A DNA stretch of 64,000 nucleotides from Chitinophaga terrae (ex Kim and Jung 2007) (GCF_900107795.1 NZ_FNRL01000009.1:124001-188000); one strand, 5' to 3'; shown: positions 1 through 9,542, counted from the first letter of the stretch. The notes: a model not told the origin generated them from the letters alone. Translations and numbers: made by a program.

Positions 1-251
1 CCATCGTACAGGTCGGCTACCCCTACCAGTTCCACTCCCGGTACTTTCAGCGCTGTTTCCACATCGCCAAATCCCATGATCCCCATTCCAATTCCTGCTA
101 TCCTGATCTTGTCATTAGCGGATATCTTTTTTTCGGGTTGAAGTATGGTGTATTTTTCTTTTTCAGATGCTAACGCGGAAAGCTGGCCTATGCCCAGTAA
201 AGCGGCGGTGCTGCCTATGTTTTTAATGAATTTCCTGCGAGATTCAGACAT
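1..251 (-). CDS. Gfo/Idh/MocA-family oxidoreductase, N-terminal part
   Basis: Partial gene; its 3' end lies beyond the left edge. Reading down from the ATG at 251 gives MSESRRKFIKNIGSTAALLG, a twin-arginine-type signal (SRRKFIKNIG plus a hydrophobic stretch), as is common for secreted Gfo/Idh/MocA enzymes of Bacteroidota. About 47 residues in comes IRIAGIGMGIMGFGDVETAL, the glycine-rich start of a Rossmann NAD(P)-binding fold, followed by VELVGVADLYDG, the beta-alpha-beta continuation typical of this family. Such enzymes oxidise or reduce sugars and related polyols, but the substrate cannot be told from 83 residues. It is upstream-tandem to sdhB and separated from it by the palindromic repeat at 331-521. 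Confidence 0.75.
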   Translation of the reverse strand, partial: MSESRRKFIKNIGSTAALLGIGQLSALASEKEKYTILQPEKKISANDKIRIAGIGMGIMGFGDVETALKVPGVELVGVADLYD

Positions 252-330
252 TTTATTTGTGTTTTAAGGGTGACATAGCCACACATAATACAAAAAAATC
301 CGCTCCCCGCAAAGTGGGCGCACGGAGATT

Positions 331-521
331 TCACGCGGAGGTTTCACGCAAAGAAGCAAAGAAGCAGAGAAGCATAAGAAATTATTAAGGATAATAAGAA
401 AGCAAAGGAGTTGAAGATAGTGCTATAATACACTCTTCAACTCCTTTGCTTTCTTAATTATCTTAAAAAAATCCTTTGCGAACTTTGCTTCTTTGCTTCT
501 TTGCGTGAAATCTCCGCGTGA
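331..521. repeat. Long palindromic intergenic repeat, copy 1
   Basis: An imperfect palindrome of about 190 bp. Outer arms read TCACGCGGAG plus TTTCACGCAAAGAAGCAAAG on both sides. The core is a perfect 21-bp hairpin (396-416 pairing with 435-455) around an 18-nt loop. The right arm starts 2 nt after the sdhB stop codon, so for sdhB it can act as a transcription terminator or 3' stabiliser. It is related to the repeats at 13145-13438 and 31376-31654. No open reading frame or transposase is inside it. Confidence 0.85.
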
Positions 522-523
522 GA

Positions 524-1288
524 CTATTTTTCAGAGCCGAAGCCAGCCGCAATGAACTGCCTGTTCAGGCGGGCAATGTTGGTAAGAGAGATCTCTTTAG
601 GGCATTCAGCTTCGCAGGCGCCGGTGTTGGTACAGCTACCAAAACCTTCTTTATCCATTTGCGCTACCATGTTCAATACACGGGTTTCTTTTTCAGGTTC
701 GCCCTGAGGTAAGAGGGCCAGCTGGGAAACTTTGGCAGAAACGAACAGCATCGCTGAAGAGTTTTTGCAGGCAGCAACGCAGGCGCCGCAACCGATGCAG
801 GCAGCAGCAGCGAAAGCCATATCTGCTTTATGTTTTTCTACCGGGATGTTGTTCGCATCCTGTGCGTTACCAGTGTTAACGGATATATAACCACCTGCTT
901 CGATGATGCGATCAAAAGCAGAACGGTCTACCACCAGGTCTTTCACCACAGGGAAAGCGCCGGCTCTCCATGGCTCAACGGTGATGGTATCGCCGTCTTT
1001 AAATGCGCGCATGTGCAGCTGGCATGTGGTAGTACCAGCCCAAGGACCGTGCGCACGGCCGTTGATATGCATAGAGCACATACCACAGATACCTTCGCGG
1101 CAATCGTGGTCGAATGCAATCGGATCTTTTCCTTCGCTGATCAGTCCTTCGTTTACCACATCGAACATTTCAAGGAAAGACATTTCAGAAGAAATGTTCT
1201 TAGCCTGAATTGTTTCAAATCCACCCTGATCGTTTTTGTTTTTTTGCCTCCACACTTTTAATGTGAGGTTCATGTTATAATGTTCCAT
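524..1288 (-). CDS. sdhB: Succinate dehydrogenase/fumarate reductase iron-sulfur subunit
   Basis: Electron-transfer subunit of complex II, passing electrons from the flavin of SdhA to the membrane quinone site. The 254-residue product has the plant-type [2Fe-2S] site (CREGICGMC, residues 63-71, with Cys89) and the ferredoxin-like [11 protein letters not shown] (164-174). A further Cys set near 218-228 ends in CEAECPK, giving the [4Fe-4S] and [3Fe-4S] clusters. The ATG at 1288 has AGGA a few bases upstream; Met6 is a second possible start. It is the last gene of sdhC-sdhA-sdhB, and the stop codon directly abuts the palindromic repeat. Confidence 0.96.
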   Translation of the reverse strand: MEHYNMNLTLKVWRQKNKNDQGGFETIQAKNISSEMSFLEMFDVVNEGLISEGKDPIAFDHDCREGICGMCSMHINGRAHGPWAGTTTCQLHMRAFKDGDTITVEPWRAGAFPVVKDLVVDRSAFDRIIEAGGYISVNTGNAQDANNIPVEKHKADMAFAAAACIGCGACVAACKNSSAMLFVSAKVSQLALLPQGEPEKETRVLNMVAQMDKEGFGSCTNTGACEAECPKEISLTNIARLNRQFIAAGFGSEK

Positions 1289-1351
1289 AGTTCCTGGACA
1301 ATTATTTGATTATTATAAACCTGGTGAGTTGTCAGCAACTCATCAATTACC

Positions 1352-3325
1352 TTATTTATAGCTACGTTGAGAAGGTTTCACCTCTTCGAATACCAGCGGT
1401 TCTTTATGCAGTACATAGTCGCTCGGGCCTTTGTATTCCCATGCTGCTACATAGCTAAAGTTCTCATCATCACGTTTTGCTTCTCCATCTTCTGTCTGAG
1501 ATTCTTCTCTGAAGTGACCACCGCAGGATTCGCGACGGTTCAGGGCGTCGATACACATCAATTCGCCCAGTTCCAGGAAGTCTGCAACGCGGCCGGCTTT
1601 TTCCAGTTCAGGGTTCATTTCATTCAGGCCGCCAGGGATACGAACATCTTTATAGAATTCGGCTCTCAGGGCTTTAATCTCTTCGATTGCTTCTTTCAGA
1701 CCTTGTTCGTTACGCGCCATACCGCATTTATCCCACATGATCTTACCCAGTTTCTTATGGAAATGATCTACTGATTTGGTTCCTTTGATGTTGATCAACC
1801 TGTTCAGCGTATCTTTCACTTTCTGTTCAGCGGCTACGAACGCCGGGTGATCAGTAGGAATTGCTTTAACGCGGATCTCATCTGCCAGGTAGTTACCTAA
1901 AGTGTAAGGGATTACGAAGTAACCGTCGGCCAGTCCCTGCATCAGTGCAGAAGCACCTAACCTGTTGGCGCCGTGGTCAGAGAAGTTGGCTTCACCCAGG
2001 GAGTACAGGCCAGGTACGGTGGTTTGCAGTTCATAGTCAACCCACAGACCGCCCATGGTATAGTGTACAGCAGGATAGATACGCATTGGCGTTTCATATG
2101 GGTCTTCTCCTGTGATCTTCGCATACATATCGAAGAGGTTACCATATTTTTCTACCACTACTTCCTTACCCATTTTGATGATCTCTTCTTTGGAAGCGTT
2201 GTGCATCTGGCGTTTACCGGCTTCGATATGTCCGTAACGCTCGAATGCCGCGGCAAAATCCAGGTATACTGCCTGTTTGGAAGTACCTACGCCATAACCG
2301 GCGTCGCATCTTTCTTTGGCAGCGCGGGAAGCCACGTCGCGGGGTACGAGGTTACCGAAGGCAGGGTATCTTCTTTCCAGGTAATAATCTCTTTCATCTT
2401 CAGGGATATCGCTGGCTTTGCGGTTATCGCCTTTTTTCTTTGGCACCCAGATACGACCGTCGTTACGGAGGGATTCCGACATGAGGGTCAGTTTAGACTG
2501 GTGATCGCCGGAAACCGGGATACAGGTAGGGTGAATCTGGGTGAAGCAAGGGTTAGCGAAGAAAGCGCCGTTTTGGGTCGCTTTCCAGGCGGCAGTGACG
2601 TTAGACCCCATTGCGTTGGTAGAGAGGTAGAATACGTTGCCGTATCCACCGCTACAGATGAGAACAGCATGCCCGAAGTGGCGTTCCAGTTCGCCGGTGA
2701 TGAGGTTGCGGGCGATGATACCACGAGCTTTTCCATCGATCTTTACGATGTCGAGCATTTCGTGACGACTATACATAGTTACAGTACCCAGGGCTACCTG
2801 ACGTTCGAGAGCAGAGTAAGCGCCCAGGAGGAGCTGTTGGCCTGTTTGGCCGGCAGCGTAAAAAGTACGTTGAACCTGAGTACCGCCAAAAGAACGGTTG
2901 CTCAGTAATCCGCCATATTCGCGGGCAAAGGGAACACCTTGCGCCACGCATTGGTCGATGATGTTTCCGCTTACGGAAGCCAGGCGGTAAACGTTGGCTT
3001 CGCGGGCGCGGTAGTCACCACCTTTAACAGTATCGTAGAACAGACGGTAAACGGAGTCGCCGTCATTTTGATAGTTTTTAGCAGCATTGATACCACCCTG
3101 AGCAGCAATACTGTGTGCACGGCGGGGGCTATCCTGAAAGCAGAATGCTTTTACTTTATATCCCAGTTCACCAAGAGATGCAGCGGCGGAAGCACCAGCC
3201 AGACCTGTACCGATAATGATAACTTCCAGGTTACGTTTATTGGCAGGGTTCACCAGTTTGCAATGCCCTTTATATTCTTCCCATTTTGATTCTATCGGGC
3301 CGTGAGGAATTTTTGCATCCAACAT
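1352..3325 (-). CDS. sdhA: Succinate dehydrogenase/fumarate reductase flavoprotein subunit
   Basis: Catalytic FAD subunit of complex II (succinate to fumarate). The product is 657 residues, the length typical of the Bacteroidota/epsilon-type enzyme and longer than E. coli Sdh[14 protein letters not shown] near residue 40 is the dinucleotide-binding site, [11 protein letters not shown] surrounds the His that binds FAD covalently in this family, and the [10 protein letters not shown] and [16 protein letters not shown] blocks are the FAD/substrate core. It lies 12 nt downstream of sdhC and 63 nt upstream of sdhB, in one operon. Confidence 0.97.
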   Translation of the reverse strand: MLDAKIPHGPIESKWEEYKGHCKLVNPANKRNLEVIIIGTGLAGASAAASLGELGYKVKAFCFQDSPRRAHSIAAQGGINAAKNYQNDGDSVYRLFYDTVKGGDYRAREANVYRLASVSGNIIDQCVAQGVPFAREYGGLLSNRSFGGTQVQRTFYAAGQTGQQLLLGAYSALERQVALGTVTMYSRHEMLDIVKIDGKARGIIARNLITGELERHFGHAVLICSGGYGNVFYLSTNAMGSNVTAAWKATQNGAFFANPCFTQIHPTCIPVSGDHQSKLTLMSESLRNDGRIWVPKKKGDNRKASDIPEDERDYYLERRYPAFGNLVPRDVASRAAKERCDAGYGVGTSKQAVYLDFAAAFERYGHIEAGKRQMHNASKEEIIKMGKEVVVEKYGNLFDMYAKITGEDPYETPMRIYPAVHYTMGGLWVDYELQTTVPGLYSLGEANFSDHGANRLGASALMQGLADGYFVIPYTLGNYLADEIRVKAIPTDHPAFVAAEQKVKDTLNRLINIKGTKSVDHFHKKLGKIMWDKCGMARNEQGLKEAIEEIKALRAEFYKDVRIPGGLNEMNPELEKAGRVADFLELGELMCIDALNRRESCGGHFREESQTEDGEAKRDDENFSYVAAWEYKGPSDYVLHKEPLVFEEVKPSQRSYK

Positions 3326-3336
3326 ATATTCTTACT

Positions 3337-4029
3337 TTACAGAGATGTTTTGAAATAAATTACAATCGGGATAATAGCGAAACCAACAGGAATGGCTATA
3401 CCAAAGATCCACAGACCAATGAAATTGATCAGGCCATTGTACTTCTTGTGGTTCAAACCGAAAGTCTGAAAAGCACTTTTAAAACCATGGATCAGGTGAA
3501 ATGATAACGCGATCATGGAGATCACATAAATAATTACAACCCATAAGTTTTGGAAAGCGTCGTAAGTAACGGTGTAGAGATCTTTCAGCGGATGCGCAAC
3601 TCCTTCATAAGTTTGCATCGGCATCTCACTGTAATGGAATTTGGCCCAGAACTGTGCGAGGTGAATAACGATGAAGATAAAAAGGATGCTTCCCATGATA
3701 GCCATCTGGCGGCTGAACCAGGAAGAAGTTTGGTTGCCCGCATGAACCGTGTATTTCACCGGACGGGCTGCCCTGTTGCTAAAAGTGAGCTGTATCGCAA
3801 TGAATGCGTGTAACAGGATCACAATTTTCAGCCCCCAGGCAATAAATTGAATCAGGCCGTTATGGCCCATGAATGCTGCATATTCGTTAAAGGCCTTCCC
3901 CTTATCGTCCTGCAACAATTGTAAGTTACCTGCCAGGTGCACTAAAACGAAACTGCAAAGAAACAAGCCGGTAGCACCTACCAATAACTTCTTACCGATA
4001 GAGGTATTAAAGAACTGTGACCACTTCAT
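3337..4029 (-). CDS. sdhC: Succinate dehydrogenase cytochrome b subunit
   Basis: Membrane anchor of complex II. The 230 residues form about five hydrophobic helices (for example LLVGATGLFLCSFVLVHLAG and VVIIYVISMIALSFHLIHGF) with conserved His residues in helices (VLVHLAG, ILLHAFIA, IVIHLAQFW, FHLIHGF) suitable for two b hemes. A single large cytochrome subunit without SdhD matches the B-type complex II, in which menaquinone is the usual partner. It is the first gene of sdhCAB, 51 nt downstream of a strong promoter match. Confidence 0.93.
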   Translation of the reverse strand: MKWSQFFNTSIGKKLLVGATGLFLCSFVLVHLAGNLQLLQDDKGKAFNEYAAFMGHNGLIQFIAWGLKIVILLHAFIAIQLTFSNRAARPVKYTVHAGNQTSSWFSRQMAIMGSILFIFIVIHLAQFWAKFHYSEMPMQTYEGVAHPLKDLYTVTYDAFQNLWVVIIYVISMIALSFHLIHGFKSAFQTFGLNHKKYNGLINFIGLWIFGIAIPVGFAIIPIVIYFKTSL

Positions 4030-4079
4030 AAGTAAAATTCTAAGCTTCCAGTGTAATAAAGATGATTTGAAATGTCGGG

Positions 4080-4110
4080 CAAATTTAAAGCAGGAAAAAT
4101 AAAAACCAAA
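4080..4110 (-). promoter_or_regulatory. Bacteroidota-type promoter of sdhCAB
   Basis: On the minus strand TTTG (4107-4110), a 19-nt spacer and TAAATTTG (4080-4087) match the Bacteroidota consensus TTTG-N19-TAnnTTTG exactly. It predicts a start near 4073 and a leader of about 45 nt before sdhC. Confidence 0.75.
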
Positions 4111-4218
4111 TGATATTTATCAGGTTTTATAACACATTAAACTAAAAACGTCCACATTATTGATTGACAATCAACTATCAATCACATAATATCTTTCATT
4201 TTTTACTGAAAATTTAAT

Positions 4219-4782
4219 TTATTCGAGACGTTTTAGCATAATATTATCCACCATATTATACAAATGTGAAGGTTGATATGTTCGCCATTTATCGTCTTCC
4301 AACAGGTGTACATAGTGATCCAACTTCGCCCGCCTGAACTCGTCCCGGGTTTGTACAGGCATATCCAGCGCCACTATCCAGCCGCCTTCATCCCTGATAT
4401 CTTCCCACCACTCTTCATAATAACAATCATCCGATGAATGAAAATTCATCACATTCTCAGCAATTAAAATGAATTTGCGGATGCCCTGGGCGATCAGTAC
4501 GTCTATAATATTCCGCTTCATGGTTTCGATATCATTATCAATGGTATCGTTCCATTCTCCAAGCAGTTCTATAATGACGAAGTTAAACTGGTAGTCAGTG
4601 AACAGGATCTTCATATACAGGTTGCGCGAACCGAATTCGTCCCACTGCGGATGTATATAATAATTATACACCGCATTCGAATATTCAAACTCGCTATACT
4701 CCCGCCCGTAAAAAGGCGAGTATTCATCTTCCTCGGCTGTGTATAAATGCCGCCAATTGTAATATGGTTCTATATCGTGCAT
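4219..4782 (-). CDS. Conserved hypothetical protein, acidic and aromatic-rich
   Basis: I do not recognise a named family. The 187-residue protein has no signal peptide and no membrane segment. It is rich in Tyr, Trp, Asp and Glu, with stretches such as DDCYYEEWWEDIRDEGG. The middle (MKILFTDYQFNFVIIELLGEW, then DVLIAQGIRKFILIAENVMNF) alternates beta strands and a helix like a small alpha/beta domain. It begins 23 nt after murQ on the same strand and is probably the third gene of the MurNAc operon, but nothing in the sequence ties it to peptidoglycan chemistry. Confidence 0.7.
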   Translation of the reverse strand: MHDIEPYYNWRHLYTAEEDEYSPFYGREYSEFEYSNAVYNYYIHPQWDEFGSRNLYMKILFTDYQFNFVIIELLGEWNDTIDNDIETMKRNIIDVLIAQGIRKFILIAENVMNFHSSDDCYYEEWWEDIRDEGGWIVALDMPVQTRDEFRRAKLDHYVHLLEDDKWRTYQPSHLYNMVDNIMLKRLE

Positions 4783-4805
4783 ACCTGTACAAAGGTCTGT
4801 TTAAA

Positions 4806-5624
4806 TCACTTTTTCGCAAAATCAGCTACCGCTTTTTTTACGCTTCCGGCTTTTAACAGCAAAGCCTGGGCAGCTTCATAATCCGTCAGCGACAACTGCT
4901 CCATCAACATCTTCACTCCCCTGTCTACCAGCTTCTCATTGCTCAGCTGCATATTCACCATTTTATTGTCTTCTACCCTCCCCAACTGGATCATCACGGA
5001 GGTACTGATCATATTCAATACCAGTTTTTGCGCGGTACCGCTTTTCAGGCGGGTGCTTCCTGTTACAAACTCAGGCCCTACCACTACCTCTACCGGGAAA
5101 TCGGCAGCTGCTGACAAGGGCGTATCCGGGTTGCAACTGATGCTGCCGGTAACAATACCGTGTTTGCGGCACTCGTTCAGCGCGGCAATCACATAAGGCG
5201 TAGTTCCACTGGCTGCAATACCTATCACTACGTCCTTATCCGTAATATTATGTGCCTTCAGGTCTTCCCATCCCTGGGTGCGACTGTCTTCCGCAAATTC
5301 AACCGCCTGGCGGATGGCAGTATCACCGCCGGCTATCAGCCCTATCACCAGGCCCTGGGGCACGCCAAAAGTAGGCGGACATTCGGAAGCATCCACCACT
5401 CCTAAACGCCCGCTTGTTCCGGCGCCCATATAAAAAAGGCGGCCGCCTGCCAGCATCTTGTCGGATACGGCGTTCACCAGTTTTTCGATCTGTGGAATGG
5501 CTTTCTCTACTGCCAACGGAACAGTCTGATCTTCTTTATTCATGTTCACCAACAGCTCATGAACGCTCATCTTTTCCAGATGGCGGTAATGCGATGGCTG
5601 TTCCGTTACTTTTACAAATGACAT
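4806..5624 (-). CDS. murQ: N-acetylmuramic acid 6-phosphate etherase
   Basis: Splits the lactyl ether of MurNAc-6-phosphate to give GlcNAc-6-phosphate and D-lactate in cell-wall recycling; cytoplasmic. A SIS sugar-isomerase fold is visible: GGRLFYMGAGTSGRLGVVDA is the phosphosugar-binding loop, followed by DASECPPTFG, the family signature with the catalytic Glu, and IAASGTTPYVIAAL in the second half. The 272 residues are slightly shorter than E. coli MurQ. It is 19 nt downstream of a BadF-type kinase gene that would supply its substrate. Confidence 0.96.
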   Translation of the reverse strand: MSFVKVTEQPSHYRHLEKMSVHELLVNMNKEDQTVPLAVEKAIPQIEKLVNAVSDKMLAGGRLFYMGAGTSGRLGVVDASECPPTFGVPQGLVIGLIAGGDTAIRQAVEFAEDSRTQGWEDLKAHNITDKDVVIGIAASGTTPYVIAALNECRKHGIVTGSISCNPDTPLSAAADFPVEVVVGPEFVTGSTRLKSGTAQKLVLNMISTSVMIQLGRVEDNKMVNMQLSNEKLVDRGVKMLMEQLSLTDYEAAQALLLKAGSVKKAVADFAKK

Positions 5625-5643
5625 ATTTATCTCTTAAAAATGA

Positions 5644-6492
5644 TTAACGATGGTATTCCAGCAACCCGGTTATTGGGCTGCGCAAGATCTGGCCTAACGA
5701 CAGTTCATACAGTTCACATAGTTCCTGGATGATGTCCCGGAACGAATAGGCGATGCCCCCGGTGAAATGCAGACTGCTGGTCCAGCTTTCCCTGTATTTG
5801 TAAATATGGTTAAAGAAGAAATCATTCAATCCGTCTTCCAGGATATTTTCCACCATAAAATGTCCCCTGTTCTCTGAAAGAAAAGCAGCATACTGCGCCA
5901 GGTAGCGGTTGGCCAACGGCTTGCGGTAAACGTTTTCCAGGATTTCGTCTTTGTTGGTATGGTACTTATATTCGAACCGTGCATGCAGGTCGGAATCGAA
6001 GCTGTTGTAGAGATAATATTGCAGTACTTTCCTTCCCAGGTAAGCTCCGCTTCCTTCATCTCCCAAAATATAACCAAGACCAGGGTTGTTCCTGACAATC
6101 TCGGTTCCATCGTAATAACAGGAATTAGAACCTGTTCCCAGTATGCAGGCAACTCCCGGCTGTTTCCCGCATAGCGCGCGGGCAGCGCCCATCAGGTCGT
6201 GATGCACTTCCGCCCTGGCAGCAGGCCATACTGTATTGATAGCTGTGGTTACCAGTTCCAGGTTCTTCGGTTGCGAAAGGCCTGTTCCGTAAAAATATAC
6301 CTCGGTTACTTCCGCTCCTGCAGGTAGCTGAGGCGCCAGTTCCGTTTCCAAAATTGCCCTGATCTGCTCCGCAGATTGGAAATAAGGGCTAACTCCCTGT
6401 GTATGAAGGACGAGAGGTTCTCCTCCTCCCAACACTCCCCATTCCGTTTTGGTAGACCCACTATCCGCTACCAGCTTTATTCCAGCGCTCAT
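5644..6492 (-). CDS. murK: BadF/BadG-family amino-sugar kinase, probable MurNAc/GlcNAc kinase
   Basis: ATP-dependent amino-sugar kinase of the ASKHA fold. The phosphate-1 loop is LVADSGSTKTEWGVL at the N terminus; ACILGTGSNSCYYDG and LGYILGDEGSGAYLGRK (mid protein) are the phosphate-2 and sugar-binding regions; LHFTGGIAYSF is the adenosine motif. Length 282 fits the family. In Tannerella a kinase of this family (MurK) sits next to MurQ and phosphorylates MurNAc and GlcNAc, and the same pairing here supports that role. The gene symbol rests on context; a plain GlcNAc kinase is the alternative. First gene of the operon, divergent from the S41 protease gene. Confidence 0.8.
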   Translation of the reverse strand: MSAGIKLVADSGSTKTEWGVLGGGEPLVLHTQGVSPYFQSAEQIRAILETELAPQLPAGAEVTEVYFYGTGLSQPKNLELVTTAINTVWPAARAEVHHDLMGAARALCGKQPGVACILGTGSNSCYYDGTEIVRNNPGLGYILGDEGSGAYLGRKVLQYYLYNSFDSDLHARFEYKYHTNKDEILENVYRKPLANRYLAQYAAFLSENRGHFMVENILEDGLNDFFFNHIYKYRESWTSSLHFTGGIAYSFRDIIQELCELYELSLGQILRSPITGLLEYHR

Positions 6493-6671
6493 ACCCGGTT
6501 AATTGTATAATTAAAGAATGAATTATGCTATTTTTGCCACAATTTAAAGAAAAGGGGTCCACAAAAGCAAACCTCTTCATTTAAGAGTGAAAGTACATGT
6601 CTGTGGCCGACCACTCACACAACATGCTTAACAGATTGGTCATATAAATTTAGCGGGATAATAATCTGAAT

Positions 6672-8285
6672 ATGTCAAACAGGAAACTGAATGTTTTTCT
6701 TCCACTTCTTTTTGCGGTAGTGCTGGCCCTCGGAATGTTCCTTGGCCATAAAATGCCCGGATCAGGCAACAACGGCACCACCGTATTTTTCACAAAACCC
6801 TCCCGAGGTCCGCTCCAGGAAGTAATGGATCTCATTAAAACAAAATATGTAGATACTCTCAATACCGATAAATTACAACAGGAAGCGATAGAAGGATTGC
6901 TTTCCAAACTGGATCCTCACTCCATTTATATCACCCCGGAAGAATTACAACGGGTCACTGAAGATATGGATGGCAATTTTGAAGGAATAGGCGTAGAGTT
7001 TAATATTACCAACGATACGGTGAATGTAGTAAGCGTATTAAGCGGAGGGCCTTCAGAAACAGCAGGCGTCCAGACAGGCGATAAGATCCTGAAAGTGAAC
7101 GATACCCTGGTAGCCGGCAACAGCATTACTGCCGAAAAGATCAGGAGATTATTACGGGGCCCTGCCGGTTCTATAGTAAACACCCAGGTGCTTCGCCAGC
7201 AAAAGACCATCACTATTCCTATCAAGCGCGGAGTGATTCCTTTATACAGCGTAGATGCAGCTTACATGGCTGCTCCTACTGTTGGTTATATTAAGATCAG
7301 CCGTTTTTCTGCCACTACATATGATGAGTTTATGAAAGCCATGCGCCAGCTGACGCAGCAAGGCATGAAAGAACTGATCATTGACCTGCGCCAGAACCCG
7401 GGCGGATACCTGGATGCAGCCGTAAGGGTAGCCGACGAATTGCTGGATGAAAATAAACTGATCGTTTACACGAAAGGAAAAGATTTCCCGAGGGCCGATT
7501 ATAAAACCAAACGCCCGGGGTTATTCGAGAAAGGCGCACTGGCAATCCTTACAGACGAAGGTTCTGCATCCGCCAGTGAAATTCTGGCCGGCGCAATCCA
7601 GGACTGGGACCGGGGTGCGATCATCGGTCGCCGTACCTTCGGTAAAGGCCTAGTACAGGAGCAATATGATCTCGACAATGGGGGCGCCCTGCGTTTAACC
7701 GTTGCCCGTTATTACATCCCGTCCGGCAGAAGCATACAGAAGCCTTATGGCAAGGGCCATGATGATTACAACGACGATATCATGGAACGTTTAAACCATG
7801 GAGAGCTGGTAAATAAAGACAGTATAAAGATCAACGACACCGTTCCTTACAAAACAGCCGGCGGCCGCCGGGTATACGGAGGCGGCGGTATCACACCCGA
7901 CTTCTTTATTCCATTTGATACGGCCAGGTTTACGCCCACACTAACGGCTATATATACACGTAATACGTTCGGCAATTTTGCATACCAGTATTATACCAAT
8001 CACCGCGAAACATTCAAGGCGTATAAAGACGCTGCGGCGTTTGTAAAAGGGTTCCAGCCAACCGGCGAATTAATGAACGAATTCCTCAGTTTCGCGAAGA
8101 AAGACAGCATACCCGGACTGGATCGCCTGAGCGCCAAGGATGAAAACGAGATCCGCGTTCGCCTGAAAGCGATGCTGGCCCGCCAGTTATTCAGAACAGA
8201 AGGTTTCTATGAAACCATCAACCAGGACGATCCTATGGTGAAGAAAGCCCTGGAAGTAGTTTTGGATAAATCCAGTACCCCATGA
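6672..8285 (+). CDS. S41-family C-terminal processing peptidase
   Basis: Membrane-anchored periplasmic serine protease. Residues 8-25 form a hydrophobic signal-anchor. A PDZ domain follows (GIGVEFNITNDTVNVVSVLSG to about residue 165), then the S41 protease core with Ser300 in GSASASEIL and Lys325 in TFGKGLVQ, the usual Ser/Lys dyad spacing of 25. A C-terminal extension of about 150 residues follows. These enzymes trim C termini of envelope proteins. The next gene overlaps its stop by 4 nt, so they are probably translated together. A second S41 protease of another subfamily lies at 9543-11663. Confidence 0.93.
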   Translation: MSNRKLNVFLPLLFAVVLALGMFLGHKMPGSGNNGTTVFFTKPSRGPLQEVMDLIKTKYVDTLNTDKLQQEAIEGLLSKLDPHSIYITPEELQRVTEDMDGNFEGIGVEFNITNDTVNVVSVLSGGPSETAGVQTGDKILKVNDTLVAGNSITAEKIRRLLRGPAGSIVNTQVLRQQKTITIPIKRGVIPLYSVDAAYMAAPTVGYIKISRFSATTYDEFMKAMRQLTQQGMKELIIDLRQNPGGYLDAAVRVADELLDENKLIVYTKGKDFPRADYKTKRPGLFEKGALAILTDEGSASASEILAGAIQDWDRGAIIGRRTFGKGLVQEQYDLDNGGALRLTVARYYIPSGRSIQKPYGKGHDDYNDDIMERLNHGELVNKDSIKINDTVPYKTAGGRRVYGGGGITPDFFIPFDTARFTPTLTAIYTRNTFGNFAYQYYTNHRETFKAYKDAAAFVKGFQPTGELMNEFLSFAKKDSIPGLDRLSAKDENEIRVRLKAMLARQLFRTEGFYETINQDDPMVKKALEVVLDKSSTP

Positions 8286-8587
8286 ACCTGAAACGACATT
8301 ACCTGGTTCGCATCGCGGCCCTGGTATTGATACCAACGCTTACATTCTGCTTCTTTAATTTTTATGCTATACCCAAAGTGCGGGAATCGGGCAGGCCACA
8401 TGGCGACCTGGCTATGGGCCCCGCTTTGCTGATGATAGCCGAGGTGCTGATCTGGTTGTTTGTGATATTCCTGGAAGGGGTCCTCTTCTGGATCCGCCGG
8501 CAGTACAGCCTGCGCAACGCCAACTTTACCCTGCTTGGAATAACCGTTGTGCTGGTATTGTTAATGGCGTTGACACTGATGCGTTAA
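8282..8587 (+). CDS. Small inner-membrane protein of unknown function
   Basis: 101 residues with three predicted membrane segments (IAALVLIPTLTFCFFNFYAI, LLMIAEVLIWLFVIFLEGVLF, LLGITVVLVLLMALTL) and short basic connecting stretches. The start overlaps the S41 protease stop as ATGA, a typical translational-coupling arrangement, so a role beside that protease is possible, but I recognise no family. Confidence 0.75.
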   Translation: MNLKRHYLVRIAALVLIPTLTFCFFNFYAIPKVRESGRPHGDLAMGPALLMIAEVLIWLFVIFLEGVLFWIRRQYSLRNANFTLLGITVVLVLLMALTLMR

Positions 8588-8621
8588 TTGTTTTTACCCA
8601 AATAATAGCCATTTCTAGCTA

Positions 8622-8652
8622 TTGTTGCAGTAACAAAAAAAAATTAATTTTG
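8622..8652 (+). promoter_or_regulatory. Candidate promoter of the LuxR-type gene
   Basis: TTG (8622-8624), a 20-nt spacer and TAATTTTG (8645-8652) fit the Bacteroidota promoter pattern and lie 48 nt before the ATG at 8700. A small inverted repeat AATAGC/GCTATT lies just upstream. Confidence 0.5.
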
Positions 8653-8699
8653 GGCACAGCCTTTCTTTTCCCTGACTTATTGTTTCCCTGGATCAGATT

Positions 8700-9479
8700 A
8701 TGAAAGTCGCCCAAACCTTTGAAAAGCATTTACAGCAGGTCTGTTTCCTTCCTGAAGAAATCGATCAACAGGGAGTATCTCAACTACTAGATAAGTTTGA
8801 ACAGTTAGGTAATACTATGCTTAACACTGCACCGCTTTATTTCCTGATCGATTATACCAAGTCGCAGTACCTGCTCATGACAAATTCGACGCTGGAGATC
8901 ACCAACCGCGATCCCCGGGAGTTCCTTGAAGGCGGTATCCCTATGCTGAAAAGCATTTACCAGCCAGACGATTTCAGGATATATAACGAGAAAATCTTCC
9001 CTGTGAACCTCCGGTTCCTCCAATCGCAGCCCCAGGCTATTCACCATGAATTTATCTTCTCCTATAATTTCAGGATAAAGCATAAGAATGGCAACATGGT
9101 GCCTATTTTACAGCGCGGCTGTTACCTGACTTCCCCTGTTACCGGCCAGCCTATTTACAGCCTCGGCATGGTAACAGATATTTCCCCTTTGAAGAAAGAC
9201 AGGATCATTTACCAGACTATTGAAAGAAGAACGGAAAATGGAAGGCAACTGCTCGAGGAGAATTATTACTACCCTTACGAGGAAGACTCCCAGCTGTCGT
9301 CGCAGGAACTGAGGGTGCTGGGATATATGGCGGAAGGCTTGAGTAGCAAGCAGATTGCCTGGAAACTGAATATCGCTGAGAATACGGTCAATAATCACCG
9401 TAAAAACATGCTGAAGAAAACCAATACCAAGAATGTGGCTGAATTGATAGCTGTGGCCTGCCGGGCCCGTATCATATAA
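8700..9479 (+). CDS. PAS-like sensor with LuxR-type DNA-binding domain
   Basis: Transcription regulator of 259 residues. The C terminus (about 195-255) is a LuxR/GerE helix-turn-helix: LSSQELRVLGYMAEGLSSKQ, then the recognition-helix region IAENTVNNHRKNMLKKT. The preceding part (about 50-170) looks like a PAS fold: a predicted core, then FSYNFRIKHKNGNMVPILQR and YSLGMVTDISPLKKDR, which resembles a PAS/PAC ending. There is no receiver domain and no membrane segment, so it senses a cytoplasmic signal. It is monocistronic between a promoter match and a strong terminator; its target is unknown. Confidence 0.85.
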   Translation: MKVAQTFEKHLQQVCFLPEEIDQQGVSQLLDKFEQLGNTMLNTAPLYFLIDYTKSQYLLMTNSTLEITNRDPREFLEGGIPMLKSIYQPDDFRIYNEKIFPVNLRFLQSQPQAIHHEFIFSYNFRIKHKNGNMVPILQRGCYLTSPVTGQPIYSLGMVTDISPLKKDRIIYQTIERRTENGRQLLEENYYYPYEEDSQLSSQELRVLGYMAEGLSSKQIAWKLNIAENTVNNHRKNMLKKTNTKNVAELIAVACRARII

Positions 9480-9487
9480 ATAATAAA

Positions 9488-9531
9488 AACAGGAAGGCCG
9501 GCCAGGAGCGTTCCTGGCCGGCCTTCCTGTT
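9488..9531. terminator. Strong bidirectional terminator
   Basis: Perfect 20-bp stem (9488-9507 with 9512-9531) and a 4-nt loop, with A-rich and T-rich flanks on the two sides. It lies between the convergent LuxR-type gene and the Prc-like protease and can end both transcripts. Confidence 0.93.
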
Positions 9532-9542
9532 TTTATTTGATC

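Noticed and set aside
331..521. Palindromic repeat as an insertion sequence or CRISPR piece
   Set aside because: No transposase, no target duplication, no regular spacers; the pattern is a single large palindrome.
1973..2908. 311-codon open frame on the plus strand
   Set aside because: Antisense shadow of sdhA; no family resemblance, and the opposite frame is certain.
6503..6536. Plus-strand promoter (TTG...TATTTTTG) for the S41 protease gene
   Set aside because: The spacer of 23 nt is long and the leader would be about 130 nt; evidence too weak to list as a feature.
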